Assembly (NCBI GenBank): GCA_964482205.1
Contig: CAYZWI010000004.1
Span: 1-64,000 of the forward strand
Reading direction: 5' to 3'
From: JAZDGX01 sp964482205
GTDB lineage: Bacteria > Eisenbacteria > RBG-16-71-46 > CAIMUX01 > WJJG01
DNA: 64,000 nt
Positions 18,124 to 26,575 of this stretch are shown piece after piece; position 1 is the first letter of the stretch; every line of letters starts with the position of its first letter. A program made the translations under genes and the position numbers. The notes under the pieces were generated by a model. The model was not told the DNA's origin. It saw only the letters and a list, made by a program, of their open reading frames with translations, and did no database searches.

Positions 18124-19077
18124 TCACTCCCTCACCCCCACCTCATACCACTGCCCCTCCTTCCCCACTTCCGCCGCCTCATTCTCCTCCCGCGCTTCCG
18201 CCTCCAGACGCTGGAGCTCCACCGCCTGATACCGGGGGCTCAAGTGCATCAGCACCGCGCGGCGCACGCCTCGCGCCGCGGCGATTCTCGCCGCCGCGCG
18301 CACGGAAAGATGCGCGCGCGCACCGGCGGCTTCCATGTCCCGCTCGAGGAACATGCCTTCGAGAAATGCGATGTCCGCGCCCTCGAGCAATCGATGCACG
18401 CCTGGCGCGGGCAGCGTGTCGGTGACGAAGGCGCACACGCGTCCTGGCCGGGGCGGCCCCACGATGCGCTCGGGCGCGATCGTGCGTCCGTCCTCCAGCA
18501 TCACCGGCTCTCCATCTTGCAGCCGTCGCCATAGAGGCCCTTCGGGGACTCCCAGGCGACGCGCTCTCTCGGGATCGAACTTTCCCGGCCTCGGATGCTC
18601 GGAGATCCGGTATCCGACACACATCACATTGTGCTCGACCGGCGCCGCTTCCAATCGGCACAAGTCATCTTCATGCACTGGGACGAGCGCGCCGCGCTTC
18701 GCCGGCGCAGGCGTTCCGGCCGGGTCGATTTCCGTGAAGCGCAACTCATACGGCGGCACGAAGGCCACATCACGCGTCACATTCTCCACGAAGCGCTGGA
18801 TGCCCGGAGGTCCGACGATCACCAGCGGCTCGTCGGAACCGGCGTTCGCGCGCGCCATCAGGAAGCCCGGAATGCCGAGCACATGATCGCCGTGCAAGTG
18901 GGTGACCGCGAGCAGCGCAATGTGCCGAAAGCCGGCGTGCCAGCGCTGCATGGCGATCTGCGTGCCCTCCCCGCAGTCGAAGAGGTAGCCGCGTCCTTCG
19001 AGTTGGACGAGCACGGAATTCAAGAAGCGGTCGGGCAGAGGAATCATGCCCCCCGAACCGACGAGCAAACAACGCAT
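18124..19077 (-). CDS. rnz: Ribonuclease Z (tRNA 3'-processing endonuclease)
   Basis: A 317-residue metallo-beta-lactamase-fold protein with the zinc site H60-x-H62-x-D64-H65 in THLHGDH, a VEHNVMCVGYRI histidine region, the AFVTDT aspartate motif, and a late ARAHLSVRAAARI segment supplying the AHLS histidine motif. RNase Z cleaves tRNA precursors after the discriminator base. The start MRCLLVGSGGM matches the family N-terminus; a start 21 nt upstream is possible. An open frame extends far upstream on the same strand but is not protein-like. The stop lies only a few bases from the truncated transposase. Confidence 0.88.
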   Translation of the reverse strand: MRCLLVGSGGMIPLPDRFLNSVLVQLEGRGYLFDCGEGTQIAMQRWHAGFRHIALLAVTHLHGDHVLGIPGFLMARANAGSDEPLVIVGPPGIQRFVENVTRDVAFVPPYELRFTEIDPAGTPAPAKRGALVPVHEDDLCRLEAAPVEHNVMCVGYRISEHPRPGKFDPERARRLGVPEGPLWRRLQDGEPVMLEDGRTIAPERIVGPPRPGRVCAFVTDTLPAPGVHRLLEGADIAFLEGMFLERDMEAAGARAHLSVRAAARIAAARGVRRAVLMHLSPRYQAVELQRLEAEAREENEAAEVGKEGQWYEVGVRE

Positions 19078-19333
19078 GGCTCGTTCACGAACCTCCATCG
19101 CGCGTGGCAGGCGCGGCCCTTCCAGCGCTTGGCTCATTCTTCCGACGCCGGCAGAGGCGAACGCGCAGTCGCGCAGAACACAAGATCTCGGGCAAGACTC
19201 TCCCCCTTTGCCGGTACCCGCGCAACCGGGGGGAACATCTAGGAGTACTCTCGACCGCTCGATTCTTGTGCGGCCCGATCCCATCTTGGGTCGCTGCATC
19301 CGGAAACCGAGCGGCACGGGAGGGTACTCATCG

Positions 19334-19486
19334 ATGCGAGATGAACCAAGCGAGAGCAAGAGAGTCAGGGGACGAGACAAGCAGCGGGAATTCGATCGCT
19401 TCTTCGAACTAGCAGGAGAAAGCGCGAGAGGGCCGACCGTGGTCGAGCGCCCGGTCGACATTCGCGAAAACGACGACAACATCTGA
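19334..19486 (+). CDS. Possible small charged protein (50 aa), unknown
   Basis: The frame from ATG 19334 encodes a compact charged peptide (ESKRVRGRDKQREFDRFFEL) with plausible amphipathic helix content. The nearest Shine-Dalgarno-like sequence (GGGAGG) lies rather far upstream, and no family is recognised. It may be a genuine small gene in an otherwise empty region or chance. Confidence 0.25.
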   Translation: MRDEPSESKRVRGRDKQREFDRFFELAGESARGPTVVERPVDIRENDDNI

Positions 19487-19715
19487 TTCCCGGGCCGGTT
19501 TCGCTCGACCCATGTTTCCAGGACAAACGAGGCTGGCAGAAGTGAGATCGTTACGGAATCCAGCCGAGTCCGGGACACGGAGCGAGAAGCGTTCCTGCGG
19601 AGCCATTCCTCAGCGGACATTCCCGGAGCCGGAGCAAGCGGCATCCACGAACGCCGCCTCCTCCTTCCTTCTTGCTATGCACTGATCTGCCACGCACCGG
19701 ACGTCGTCTGCCCGA

Positions 19716-19745
19716 TTGATCCCGACCCGCCATAAGCGGTACCAT
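19716..19745 (+). promoter_or_regulatory. Candidate sigma-70-type promoter for the propeller gene
   Basis: TTGATC (19716-19721) and TACCAT (19740-19745) are spaced by 18 nt and lie about 30 nt before the gene's GAGAGGTG ribosome site and ATG 19774. The match is moderate. Confidence 0.35.
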
Positions 19746-19773
19746 TGATGCAGGCTCGATCGAGAGGTGCATC

Positions 19774-21366
19774 ATGAACGCCTTCCATTCGCGCGGTCGC
19801 GCGGCGGCCTGGCCGGTAGTTCGCCGCTTCGCCCCTCCCGCCATGGGCGCGATAGATGCCGGCGCATTTGCTCGGCGCAGTATCTTTCCCGCGCTCTCGA
19901 CGATACTCAGCATCATGCTCCTCGTTCTCTCCGCGCACGCGTTTCCGCCGGGATGGTCCGATCAAGTCCGGCTCTCCGAAGGCACCGTCGACGACGCCAA
20001 TGGTGCGGTCCTCGCGAGCGATCATCTCAATCGCGTGCATGTGCTGTGGGAAGACCACCGGAACCTGGACCTCGAGCTCTATTACCGCCAGTGGACCGGC
20101 AGCGTGTGGGACCCTGAATTGTCCCTCACGGGCGGTTGAGGCCAGCGCTGGGGCGCAGCGGTCGCTGCCGATACCTTGGGAAGAGTTCACCTCGCTCACG
20201 AATCCGACAGCAACGAGATCCTCTACCGGACCTATTATCAAGGCGTCTGGGACACGACGCCGATGTCGATGAGCTCGAGCGGCAAGACCGCGCACGACGC
20301 GGCCATCGCCGTGCGTCCGAATGGAGTGGGGTACATCGCCTGGACCGATTCGCGCACGGGCGTGTCGAATGTCTACTACCGGACCGGCAGCGGTCTTGGG
20401 TGGAGCACTGAAGCTGCGATTCCTTCCCATGGCTTGGGCGCGCAGTATCCGGCCCTCGCAGTCGGCCCCAACGGAGAGGCGCACATCGTGTGGGAAGACT
20501 TGCGCTTTGCGCCCACGAAGCAGGTCTTCTACAGGCGCACCCTCGGCGGCGTTTGGCAGACCGAGGAGCAGCTCACCTTCGAAGAGCTGACCGATGGCAG
20601 CGAACCCGATATCGCCGTCGGATCCGATGGAGTCGTGCATGTCGTCTGGAAAGATGAGCGCGCGGACTTCGGCGACATCTACTACCGGTCGTGCGTGAAC
20701 GGAGTCTGGGGCCCCGAGGAGCGCATATCGGCCGCGGCAAAAACGGGGCGCACGCCGAAGATCGCCTGCGATCCGCTCGGGCAGGCGCATGTCGTCTGGT
20801 CGGACAACACTCCCAGCAGCTTTGCCATCTACTACAGCAATCGCAGCGCGCTCGGCTGGAGCCTGCCCTTGCAGATTTCGGATGGCACCGCCACCGCTCG
20901 CGAACCGAGCATCGAGATCGATTCGGACGGTAAGGTGCATGTGGTTTGGGAAGACAATTCTCCGGGCAACTACGCGATCTTCTACAAGAGCCGCGTGCCG
21001 CTGTCGGGCGATACGCCCGAAGGCTTGCCTCGCCTGCTGTGCGGCCTCGAGTGCGCGCCGAATCCCTTCACCAATCGCGCCGTCATTCGCCTGCGCATGA
21101 ACTCGGCGCAAACGAGCGGGGCGGGCGCATACGAGCCGGGAGCTACGACGGCGCTGGGCTCGCTCGGCGCGGAAGCGACGCTGCTCGACATCCTCAGTCC
21201 CGACGGACGGCGCATCTGCACCCTCTCGGGGATCGCGCGCGGAGAGGCGATCGAGTACACCTGGGACGGTTGCGATGCGCATGGCCGGCCCCTGCCCGCG
21301 GGCGCGTACTTCTACGCGGCGCGCGGAGCGGGAGGCGCGGCGAAGAAGCTCATCCTCGCGCGGTAA
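19774..21366 (+). pseudogene. Secreted beta-propeller (BNR-like) protein with FlgD/T9SS-like C-terminus, interrupted by one in-frame TGA
   Basis: The frame opens with a hydrophobic export segment (LSTILSIMLLVLSAHA) and continues through repeated propeller blades with the VHVVW-D/E motif, to the C-terminal PNPF...RRICTL...WDGCDAHG...GAYFYA sorting-type domain. A TGA at 20137-20139 splits it after LTGG, but the same frame continues without a gap (GQRWGAAVAADTLGRVHLA) and the downstream half has no own signal or ribosome site. It is therefore one gene with a nonsense codon, a sequencing error or a read-through site. It probably encoded a cell-surface or secreted sugar- or protein-binding protein. 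Confidence 0.8.
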
Positions 21367-21395
21367 GATCGGGCGGCATTGGCGATCGCCGCCGT

Positions 21396-22385
21396 CTAGC
21401 GCTTCGCCAGATGCTCCATCGCGGCCGTCATCGCCTCGATCTCCGCATCGTCGAAGTTGAGGGCGGCCGCGGCCGCGTTTTCCTCGGCCTGCTTCGCATC
21501 CCGCGCGCCCACGAGCGCGGTCGTGATGCCGGGGCGGCGAATCGTCCAGTGAATCGCCGCTTGCGCAAGCGTGGCTCCGTGACGCTTCGCGATCGGGCGA
21601 ATCGTCTCCAACGCCGCGTTCACGCGCTCGCGATTCTCGGAGCTGAACATCGGCAAGCCTGAGCGATGGTCAGTCGGGGAGAAGACCCGCTCGGCGCTCA
21701 CCGCGCCGGCCAGCAGCCCCCGCTCGAGCGGGCTGTAGGCGAGAATCGCGATTCCATTCTGGATGCAATACGGAACCAGGTCCTTCTCGATCGTGCGCTT
21801 GAGCAGACTGTAGGGCGATTGCGCGGTCGCGATCGGGACCCGCGCGCGCGCTTGCGCAAGGAGATCCGCCGAGAAGTTGCTCACTCCCGCCGCGCGGATC
21901 TTCCCTTCCTTCAAGAGCTGCTCGAGCGCGGACATCGGTTCTTCGAAAGGCGTGTCCGAATCGGGCCAGTGCTGTTGATACAAGTCGATGCGATCGGTTT
22001 GCAGTCTTCGAAGGCTCGCCTCGCATTCGCGAATCACGGTCGCTTTGCGCGTGTCGTAGTAGACCTTCACCGGCCGGCCGTCAGTGCCCGGGCTCTCCCA
22101 GAACTTTCGTCCGCCGGGATCGCCCCACGAGAGACCGAACTTGGTGAGCAGCGCCACCTGATCGCGCCGTCCCGCGATCGCCTTTCCGACGATCGACTCC
22201 GACAGTCCGCAGCCGTACACCGGCGCGGTGTCGATCGCGGTCACGCCGAGATCGATGGAGCGCTGGATCGCCTCGATCGCGCGGCGTTCGTCGCTTCCGC
22301 CCCACATGAAGCCGCCGATCGCCCAGGTGCCGAGCGTCACGAGGGAGACATGCACGCCGCTGGTCCCGAGTTCGCTCTGCTTCAT
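21396..22385 (-). CDS. Aldo/keto reductase
   Basis: A 329-residue TIM-barrel oxidoreductase. The catalytic tetrad is visible as D52, Y57, K82 and H139 (IDTAPVYG, LLTKFG, YQQHWPD), and the NADPH phosphate-binding end includes TTALVGARDAKQAEENAAA. It most resembles the YajO/Tas-like group acting on small aldehydes or ketones; the substrate cannot be read from sequence. It stands alone, convergent with the propeller gene and followed upstream by brnA on the same strand. Confidence 0.88.
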   Translation of the reverse strand: MKQSELGTSGVHVSLVTLGTWAIGGFMWGGSDERRAIEAIQRSIDLGVTAIDTAPVYGCGLSESIVGKAIAGRRDQVALLTKFGLSWGDPGGRKFWESPGTDGRPVKVYYDTRKATVIRECEASLRRLQTDRIDLYQQHWPDSDTPFEEPMSALEQLLKEGKIRAAGVSNFSADLLAQARARVPIATAQSPYSLLKRTIEKDLVPYCIQNGIAILAYSPLERGLLAGAVSAERVFSPTDHRSGLPMFSSENRERVNAALETIRPIAKRHGATLAQAAIHWTIRRPGITTALVGARDAKQAEENAAAAALNFDDAEIEAMTAAMEHLAKR

Positions 22386-22411
22386 GGGGACTCCCCCGCG
22401 TCTGAGCGGAC

Positions 22412-22663
22412 CTAAGCCTTTCGCTCGAGCTCTTCCCGCAGAATGCGCCGCAGCGTCCTCGCGTCCAAGCCTTGTTTGGCTCTCCGCAAGTATTCCCGTA
22501 GCGCCTGATTCATCATCGTCTGATAGCCGTGGCCCGATTCATCCGCCCGTTCCCGGAATTCCTCCAGCACATCCGTGTCGATGAAGATCGTGATCCGTGT
22601 CTTCTTCCTTTGCGGCAATGCCGGCCCTCTGCGGCCTTTGCTGAAATCATATTCCTTCTTCAT
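22412..22663 (-). CDS. brnA: BrnA-family antitoxin
   Basis: An 83-residue protein with the BrnA pattern: MKKEYDFSKGRRGP, TRITIFIDTDVLEEFRERA and GYQTMMNQALREYLRR, a ribbon-helix-helix fold that binds DNA and neutralises the BrnT RNase. The ATG overlaps the stop of an upstream remnant as ATGA, as in intact brnTA operons, and AAGGAG lies ahead of it. Because the toxin is reduced to a stub, this is an orphan antitoxin that could still act as a repressor. Confidence 0.8.
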   Translation of the reverse strand: MKKEYDFSKGRRGPALPQRKKTRITIFIDTDVLEEFRERADESGHGYQTMMNQALREYLRRAKQGLDARTLRRILREELERKA

Positions 22664-22728
22664 ATTGTCCACGCTCCTTGCGCGTCGCCCGACGCGCTGG
22701 CCTTGTTCGGATCCCAAACGACCTTCAT
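22660..22728 (-). pseudogene. brnT: Remnant of BrnT toxin (22 codons)
   Basis: The frame reads MKVVWDPNKA, the typical BrnT opening, then diverges (SASGDAQGAWTI) and ends in a TGA overlapping the brnA ATG. Normal BrnT has about 90 residues, so an internal deletion removed most of the toxin while leaving the operon start and the overlap with brnA. The identification rests on ten residues plus position. Confidence 0.6.
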
Positions 22729-22734
22729 GTATGT

Positions 22735-22764
22735 ATCCTATGCATACTAAGGGGAGCGCGTCAA
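22735..22764 (-). promoter_or_regulatory. Promoter and possible operator of the brn operon
   Basis: On the minus strand TTGACG (complement of 22759-22764) and TAGGAT (complement of 22735-22740) are spaced by 18 nt and lie just ahead of the brnT stub ATG. The -10 region is embedded in the near-repeat TATGTAT-CC-TATGCAT, a plausible BrnA autorepression site. Confidence 0.45.
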
Positions 22765-23028
22765 GGTTCCCCTCCAAGCAACCGAACGCCCAAGTCTCCG
22801 AAGGAGGAGATACGCGGGCGCTCCTCGGCCTCACGCCAACGCTCGATAAGGCCACGCATTGGCTCCCCCATCGACCTCTGGCGCCCACCAGCTCATGCTC
22901 GCCCTGCCGCCGCCTCATTCGCCGGTTCTCTCTGTTTCCCGCACAGAATCCGCTTAATAGGCGTCAGCGGCGAATGGAAGGCGGAATCCCGCTGGAGAAA
23001 TGGAGCATCATGCGATACCATCTTGCTC

Positions 23029-23619
23029 ATGGACCGCCTCGACTACCAGCTCATCCGGGCGCTTCAAGCCCAAGGCCGCATGGCGAATGTCGATCTCGCC
23101 CGCCTGTGCGATTCCGCGCCCTCAACAACACTCGAGCGCGTGCGCCGGCTCGAGGAGAAGGGCGTCATCAAAGGCTACCGCGCGGTCCTCGATCCTCATG
23201 CGGTCGGGCTCGCGGTGCAGGCGCTCGTGCTCATCAGCCTCGATCATCATCAGGCCGGCCCCATCGACGAATTCGAGGATCGCGTGCGCGCGGTTCCCGA
23301 AGTCATGGCCTGCTATCACCTCACCGGCCGCTACGACTACATGCTGCATGTCGCGGTGCGCGACATCGATCACCTTCGCGATGTCGTGAAGGTGCGGCTC
23401 GCCACCATCAAGGGCGTCGACAAGCAGGAGACCTTCCTCGTTCTCTCCACGGTGAAGGAGAACGAGGGATATCCCCTGGCCAATGGCATTGCCGGGGAGG
23501 CGTTCGAGGCGGGCGGCCGTCCAGCCAACAACAAGGTAGGCGTGGGCGCGCTCGAATCTGCCGGACACTCCCCATCGACCCGCGGTTCGCATTCGACCAC
23601 TCAGGCAGAGGAGGACTGA
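23029..23619 (+). CDS. Lrp/AsnC-family transcriptional regulator
   Basis: The N-terminal helix-turn-helix (LDYQLIRALQAQGRMANVDLA...STTLERVRRLEEKGVIKGYRAVLD) is followed by the ligand-binding RAM domain (FEDRVRAVPEVMACYHLTGRYDYMLHVAVRD). The protein is 196 residues, about 40 longer than usual at the C-terminus. Two nucleotides separate it from the downstream PLP-enzyme gene, with which it forms an operon with thrC, so it probably responds to a sulfur or aspartate-family amino acid (inference). The start follows family alignment; the ribosome site is weak. Confidence 0.88.
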   Translation: MDRLDYQLIRALQAQGRMANVDLARLCDSAPSTTLERVRRLEEKGVIKGYRAVLDPHAVGLAVQALVLISLDHHQAGPIDEFEDRVRAVPEVMACYHLTGRYDYMLHVAVRDIDHLRDVVKVRLATIKGVDKQETFLVLSTVKENEGYPLANGIAGEAFEAGGRPANNKVGVGALESAGHSPSTRGSHSTTQAEED

Positions 23620-23621
23620 TC

Positions 23622-25106
23622 ATGTCCGCGCAGAACCAACCGAACGGGCTCGCCGCGTATCACGCCGCCGCGAAGGCGGCGATGCAGCGCCATGCCGAGG
23701 ACCTGGCCGCCATGCGCAAGTGCCGCTTCGACACCATCGCGGTGCACGGCCTCTACACGATGCGCGAAGCGCTGGATTTCAATCAGGGCTCGATCATCGA
23801 GCCGATCTACATGTCCTCGTCGCAGGCCTATCGCGATTCCGACGAGATGGAAGCCGCGCTCGCCTACCAGGTCCCCACCTGGTGCTATTCGCGCATCGGC
23901 AATCCCACGATGTACTACTTCGAGAATGTGCTCGCCTTGCTGGAAGGCTACGGCTTCGCGGGCGAGACCTCCTGCTGCGCAACCTCGTCGGGCATGGCCG
24001 CCATCGCGAGCGCGACCGAGCCTTTTCTCACAATCGATCCCGCGCATCGCGACCGGCCGATGAACTTCGTCGCCACCTGCCAGGTCTATGGCGGGACCTT
24101 TCAGCAGTTCAGCGTGCGCCGCGATCGCGAGCGGGGCATCGAATGCCGCTGGGTCGTGAACTCGACCGATCTCAAGGAGTGGCGCTCGAAGATCGACGAC
24201 AACACGCGCTTCCTCTACGGTGAGCTGCCCTCCAATCCCGGACAGGCCTTCTTCGACCTCGCGGAAGTCGCGAAGATCGCGCACGAGCATCAGATCCCCC
24301 TCATCATCGACAACACGGTCGCGACCCCCGCGCTTCTGCGTCCGCTGTGTCACGGCGCCGATGTGGTCATCCAGTCGGTGACGAAGACGCTCACCTCGTC
24401 GGGATTCGGGATCGCGGGCGCAGTGATCGCGCGCAAGAACCTCGTTTCGCGCCACGCCGCTCCCGAGGTGCGCGCGGACTTCGGCGCGTATCTCAAGCAG
24501 TGGCCTAATCGTGATCACGGCCCGAACCTCTCGCCGATGAACGCGATCCTGTCGATCAACGACATGCGCACGCTGCGCTCGAAGATGGACCTCTTCAGCC
24601 GCAGCACGCAGACGGTGGCCGAACACCTGGCGCGCCACCCGCAGGTGGAAGCGGTCGAGTACCTGGGCCTGCCCAGCCACAAGCTCCACTCGATCGCCAA
24701 GCGCTACCTCTTCCTGGTGGACGCCGAGCACGATGCGCAATACGGCAAGCCCGTGAACCGTTACGGGCATTTGATGTCGTTCCGCGTGAAGGGCGGCGCC
24801 GCCCAGACGCACGCGGTCTTCGACAACCTGCAGCGCATCTGGAGAGCGACGGACCTCGGGCGGGTGAAGTCGGTGGCCACGATTCCGTGCATCTCGACCC
24901 ATTCGCAGCAGGGCGAGGAAGGCCGCGCGCTGGCACACATTCCGGACAATCTGATTCGCTTGTGCGTGGGCGGCGAGCATCCCGACGACATCATCGCCGA
25001 TCTCGACCAGGCGCTTACGAAGGCGGGCGGGAAGACCACGGTGGCCGCGGCCGCGCCCTATTCCATCGGCGGGGCCTCGCACAAGAGTCCGAAGGAGGCC
25101 CGATGA
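23622..25106 (+). CDS. Cys/Met-metabolism PLP-dependent enzyme (gamma-synthase/gamma-lyase type)
   Basis: A 494-residue fold-type I PLP enzyme. K255 in SVTKTLTSSGFG is the Schiff-base lysine, and YGELPSNPGQAFFDL, PLIIDNTVATPALLRPL and HGADVVIQ are the expected neighbours. Members are cystathionine gamma-synthases, O-acylhomoserine sulfhydrylases or methionine gamma-lyases; the longer N-terminus resembles the O-acetylhomoserine sulfhydrylase/gamma-lyase branch, but the exact reaction cannot be decided. AGAGGAGG precedes the ATG, and the gene overlaps thrC by ATGA, placing methionine and threonine steps from homoserine in one operon under an Lrp regulator. Confidence 0.85.
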   Translation: MSAQNQPNGLAAYHAAAKAAMQRHAEDLAAMRKCRFDTIAVHGLYTMREALDFNQGSIIEPIYMSSSQAYRDSDEMEAALAYQVPTWCYSRIGNPTMYYFENVLALLEGYGFAGETSCCATSSGMAAIASATEPFLTIDPAHRDRPMNFVATCQVYGGTFQQFSVRRDRERGIECRWVVNSTDLKEWRSKIDDNTRFLYGELPSNPGQAFFDLAEVAKIAHEHQIPLIIDNTVATPALLRPLCHGADVVIQSVTKTLTSSGFGIAGAVIARKNLVSRHAAPEVRADFGAYLKQWPNRDHGPNLSPMNAILSINDMRTLRSKMDLFSRSTQTVAEHLARHPQVEAVEYLGLPSHKLHSIAKRYLFLVDAEHDAQYGKPVNRYGHLMSFRVKGGAAQTHAVFDNLQRIWRATDLGRVKSVATIPCISTHSQQGEEGRALAHIPDNLIRLCVGGEHPDDIIADLDQALTKAGGKTTVAAAAPYSIGGASHKSPKEAR

Positions 25107-26461
25107 CCCGTTACTACAGCACGAACCGCCGCGTGCCCGAAGTGGATCTCGCTCACGCCCTCTTGCAGGGGCAAGCGGGCGATCGCGGCCTCTTCCTGCC
25201 CAAGCCCATCCCGAAGATGAGTCCCGCCTTGCTCGCGAGCGCGCGCAACATGCCGTACCCTGAGCTCGCCGCCGCCGTGCTCGAGCCCTATGCGCAAGGC
25301 ATCTTCTCGCGCGACGAGTTGCTCGACATCTGTCGCGACGCGTACGACTACTCCGTGCCGCTCGAGAAGGTCGACGGACCGCGCCACTTGATGCGCCTCG
25401 ATCAAGGACCGACCGCGTCGTTCAAGGATTTCGCGGCGCGCTTCATGGGACGGGCGCTCGGCCGCCTCGTCAAGCAGCGTGGCAAAGGACTGCTCGTCTT
25501 GACCGCGACTTCAGGCGACACCGGCTCGGCGATCGCGCACGCGTTCCTGGGAGTGCCCGGCATTCGCGCGGTCGTGCTCTTCCCCATCCACGAAGTCTCC
25601 GATCGCCAGCGCCGCCAGATGACGACGCTCGGCGACAACATCGCGACCCTCGCGCTCGACAGCAAGTTCGACGACTGCCAGGCGCTCGTGAAGCAGGCCT
25701 TCGCCGATCCCGATCTCCTCGACTTGAATCTCACCTCCGCGAATTCGATCAACATCGGCCGGCTGCTGCCGCAATCGGTCTACTACATTCACGCGGCCTC
25801 GAAGCTCGCCGACGCCGCCGGGGGCGAGAAGGTGATCTTCTCGGTGCCGTCGGGCAATTTCGGCGACTTGATGGGCGGGTTGCTCGCGTTCCATTCGGGA
25901 TTGCCGGTGCAACGCTTCATCGTCGCCACGAACGAGAACGACGAGGTCCCGAAGTTTCTCGAGACCGGGCGTTACGAGAAGATCGTGCCCTCGCGCAAGT
26001 GCATCTCGAATGCGATGAATGTGGGCCATCCGTCGAATCTCGCGCGCGTGGTCGATCTCTACGGCGGCTGGATGGACGAGCGCGGAGAGATCCACGAAGC
26101 GCCCGACATGGACGCGATGCAGCGCGACTTGTACGGCGTGAGCATCGACGATGCGCATACGCGCGAGACGATCGTCGAGACCTACCAGCGCCACCAGACC
26201 GTGCTCGAGCCGCACGGCGCCGTCGGCTGGGCGGGCCTGCAGCGCTTCCTCGAGCGCCATCCCGAGCACGCCAAAACGACCGCGATCTCGCTCGAGACCG
26301 CGCATCCGGCGAAGTTCCCCGAGGAAATCCGCGCGTTGATCGGGATCGATCCCGCGCTACCGCCGAGCCTCGAAGGCCTCGATGCAAAGAGCGAGCATTA
26401 TGAGGAGATGGAGACGGATTACGGCGCGTTCAAGGAGTATTTGGTCAGGAGATACCGCTAG
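25103..26461 (+). CDS. thrC: Threonine synthase
   Basis: A 452-residue fold-type II PLP enzyme converting O-phosphohomoserine to threonine. K108 in GPTASFKDFAARF is the PLP lysine; TATSGDTGSAIAHAF and SVPSGNFGDLMGG bind phosphate and cofactor. GGAGG precedes the ATG, overlapping the upstream gene. The last 104 bases before the final codons recur at 33493-33596, with six substitutions that are all synonymous. The present 3' end therefore may have come in with the downstream module. Confidence 0.93.
   Translation: MTRYYSTNRRVPEVDLAHALLQGQAGDRGLFLPKPIPKMSPALLASARNMPYPELAAAVLEPYAQGIFSRDELLDICRDAYDYSVPLEKVDGPRHLMRLDQGPTASFKDFAARFMGRALGRLVKQRGKGLLVLTATSGDTGSAIAHAFLGVPGIRAVVLFPIHEVSDRQRRQMTTLGDNIATLALDSKFDDCQALVKQAFADPDLLDLNLTSANSINIGRLLPQSVYYIHAASKLADAAGGEKVIFSVPSGNFGDLMGGLLAFHSGLPVQRFIVATNENDEVPKFLETGRYEKIVPSRKCISNAMNVGHPSNLARVVDLYGGWMDERGEIHEAPDMDAMQRDLYGVSIDDAHTRETIVETYQRHQTVLEPHGAVGWAGLQRFLERHPEHAKTTAISLETAHPAKFPEEIRALIGIDPALPPSLEGLDAKSEHYEEMETDYGAFKEYLVRRYR
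26347..26450 (+). repeat. Direct repeat copy 1 (thrC 3' end), left boundary of the cluster-carrier module
   Basis: A 104-bp segment matches 33493-33596 with 98 identical positions. The six differences (A/G in CTA, A/G in GCA, T/C in CAT, T/C in TAT, G/A in GAG, T/C in TTG) are all at synonymous positions. Similarity stops sharply at both ends. The layout resembles attL/attR formed when an element inserts in a gene's 3' end and restores the coding sequence. Confidence 0.8.
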
Positions 26462-26575
26462 CCGGTGCGGATCCGCGCGCCGCCGCGGGAATCGCGCGGC
26501 CGCGGAAATCCCGCGATCCGTGCGGGCCGCGGAGTCGGGGAGCCGGCGATCCGTGTACGATTGGCCCTGGAGATC

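Larger units (their letters stand above)
19078..19773. other. Long intergenic region upstream of rnz and the propeller gene
   Basis: About 700 bases separate the divergent rnz and 19774 genes. Apart from one possible small ORF (19334-19486) and a candidate promoter near 19716-19745, I see no supported feature. The minus-strand frame fused upstream to rnz has low-complexity serine/arginine-rich composition typical of antisense frames. Confidence 0.4.

Noticed and set aside
19078..19644. N-terminal extension of rnz
   Set aside because: The frame is open but the translated sequence is Ser/Arg-rich and unlike any RNase Z; the family N-terminus begins at MRCLLVGSGG.
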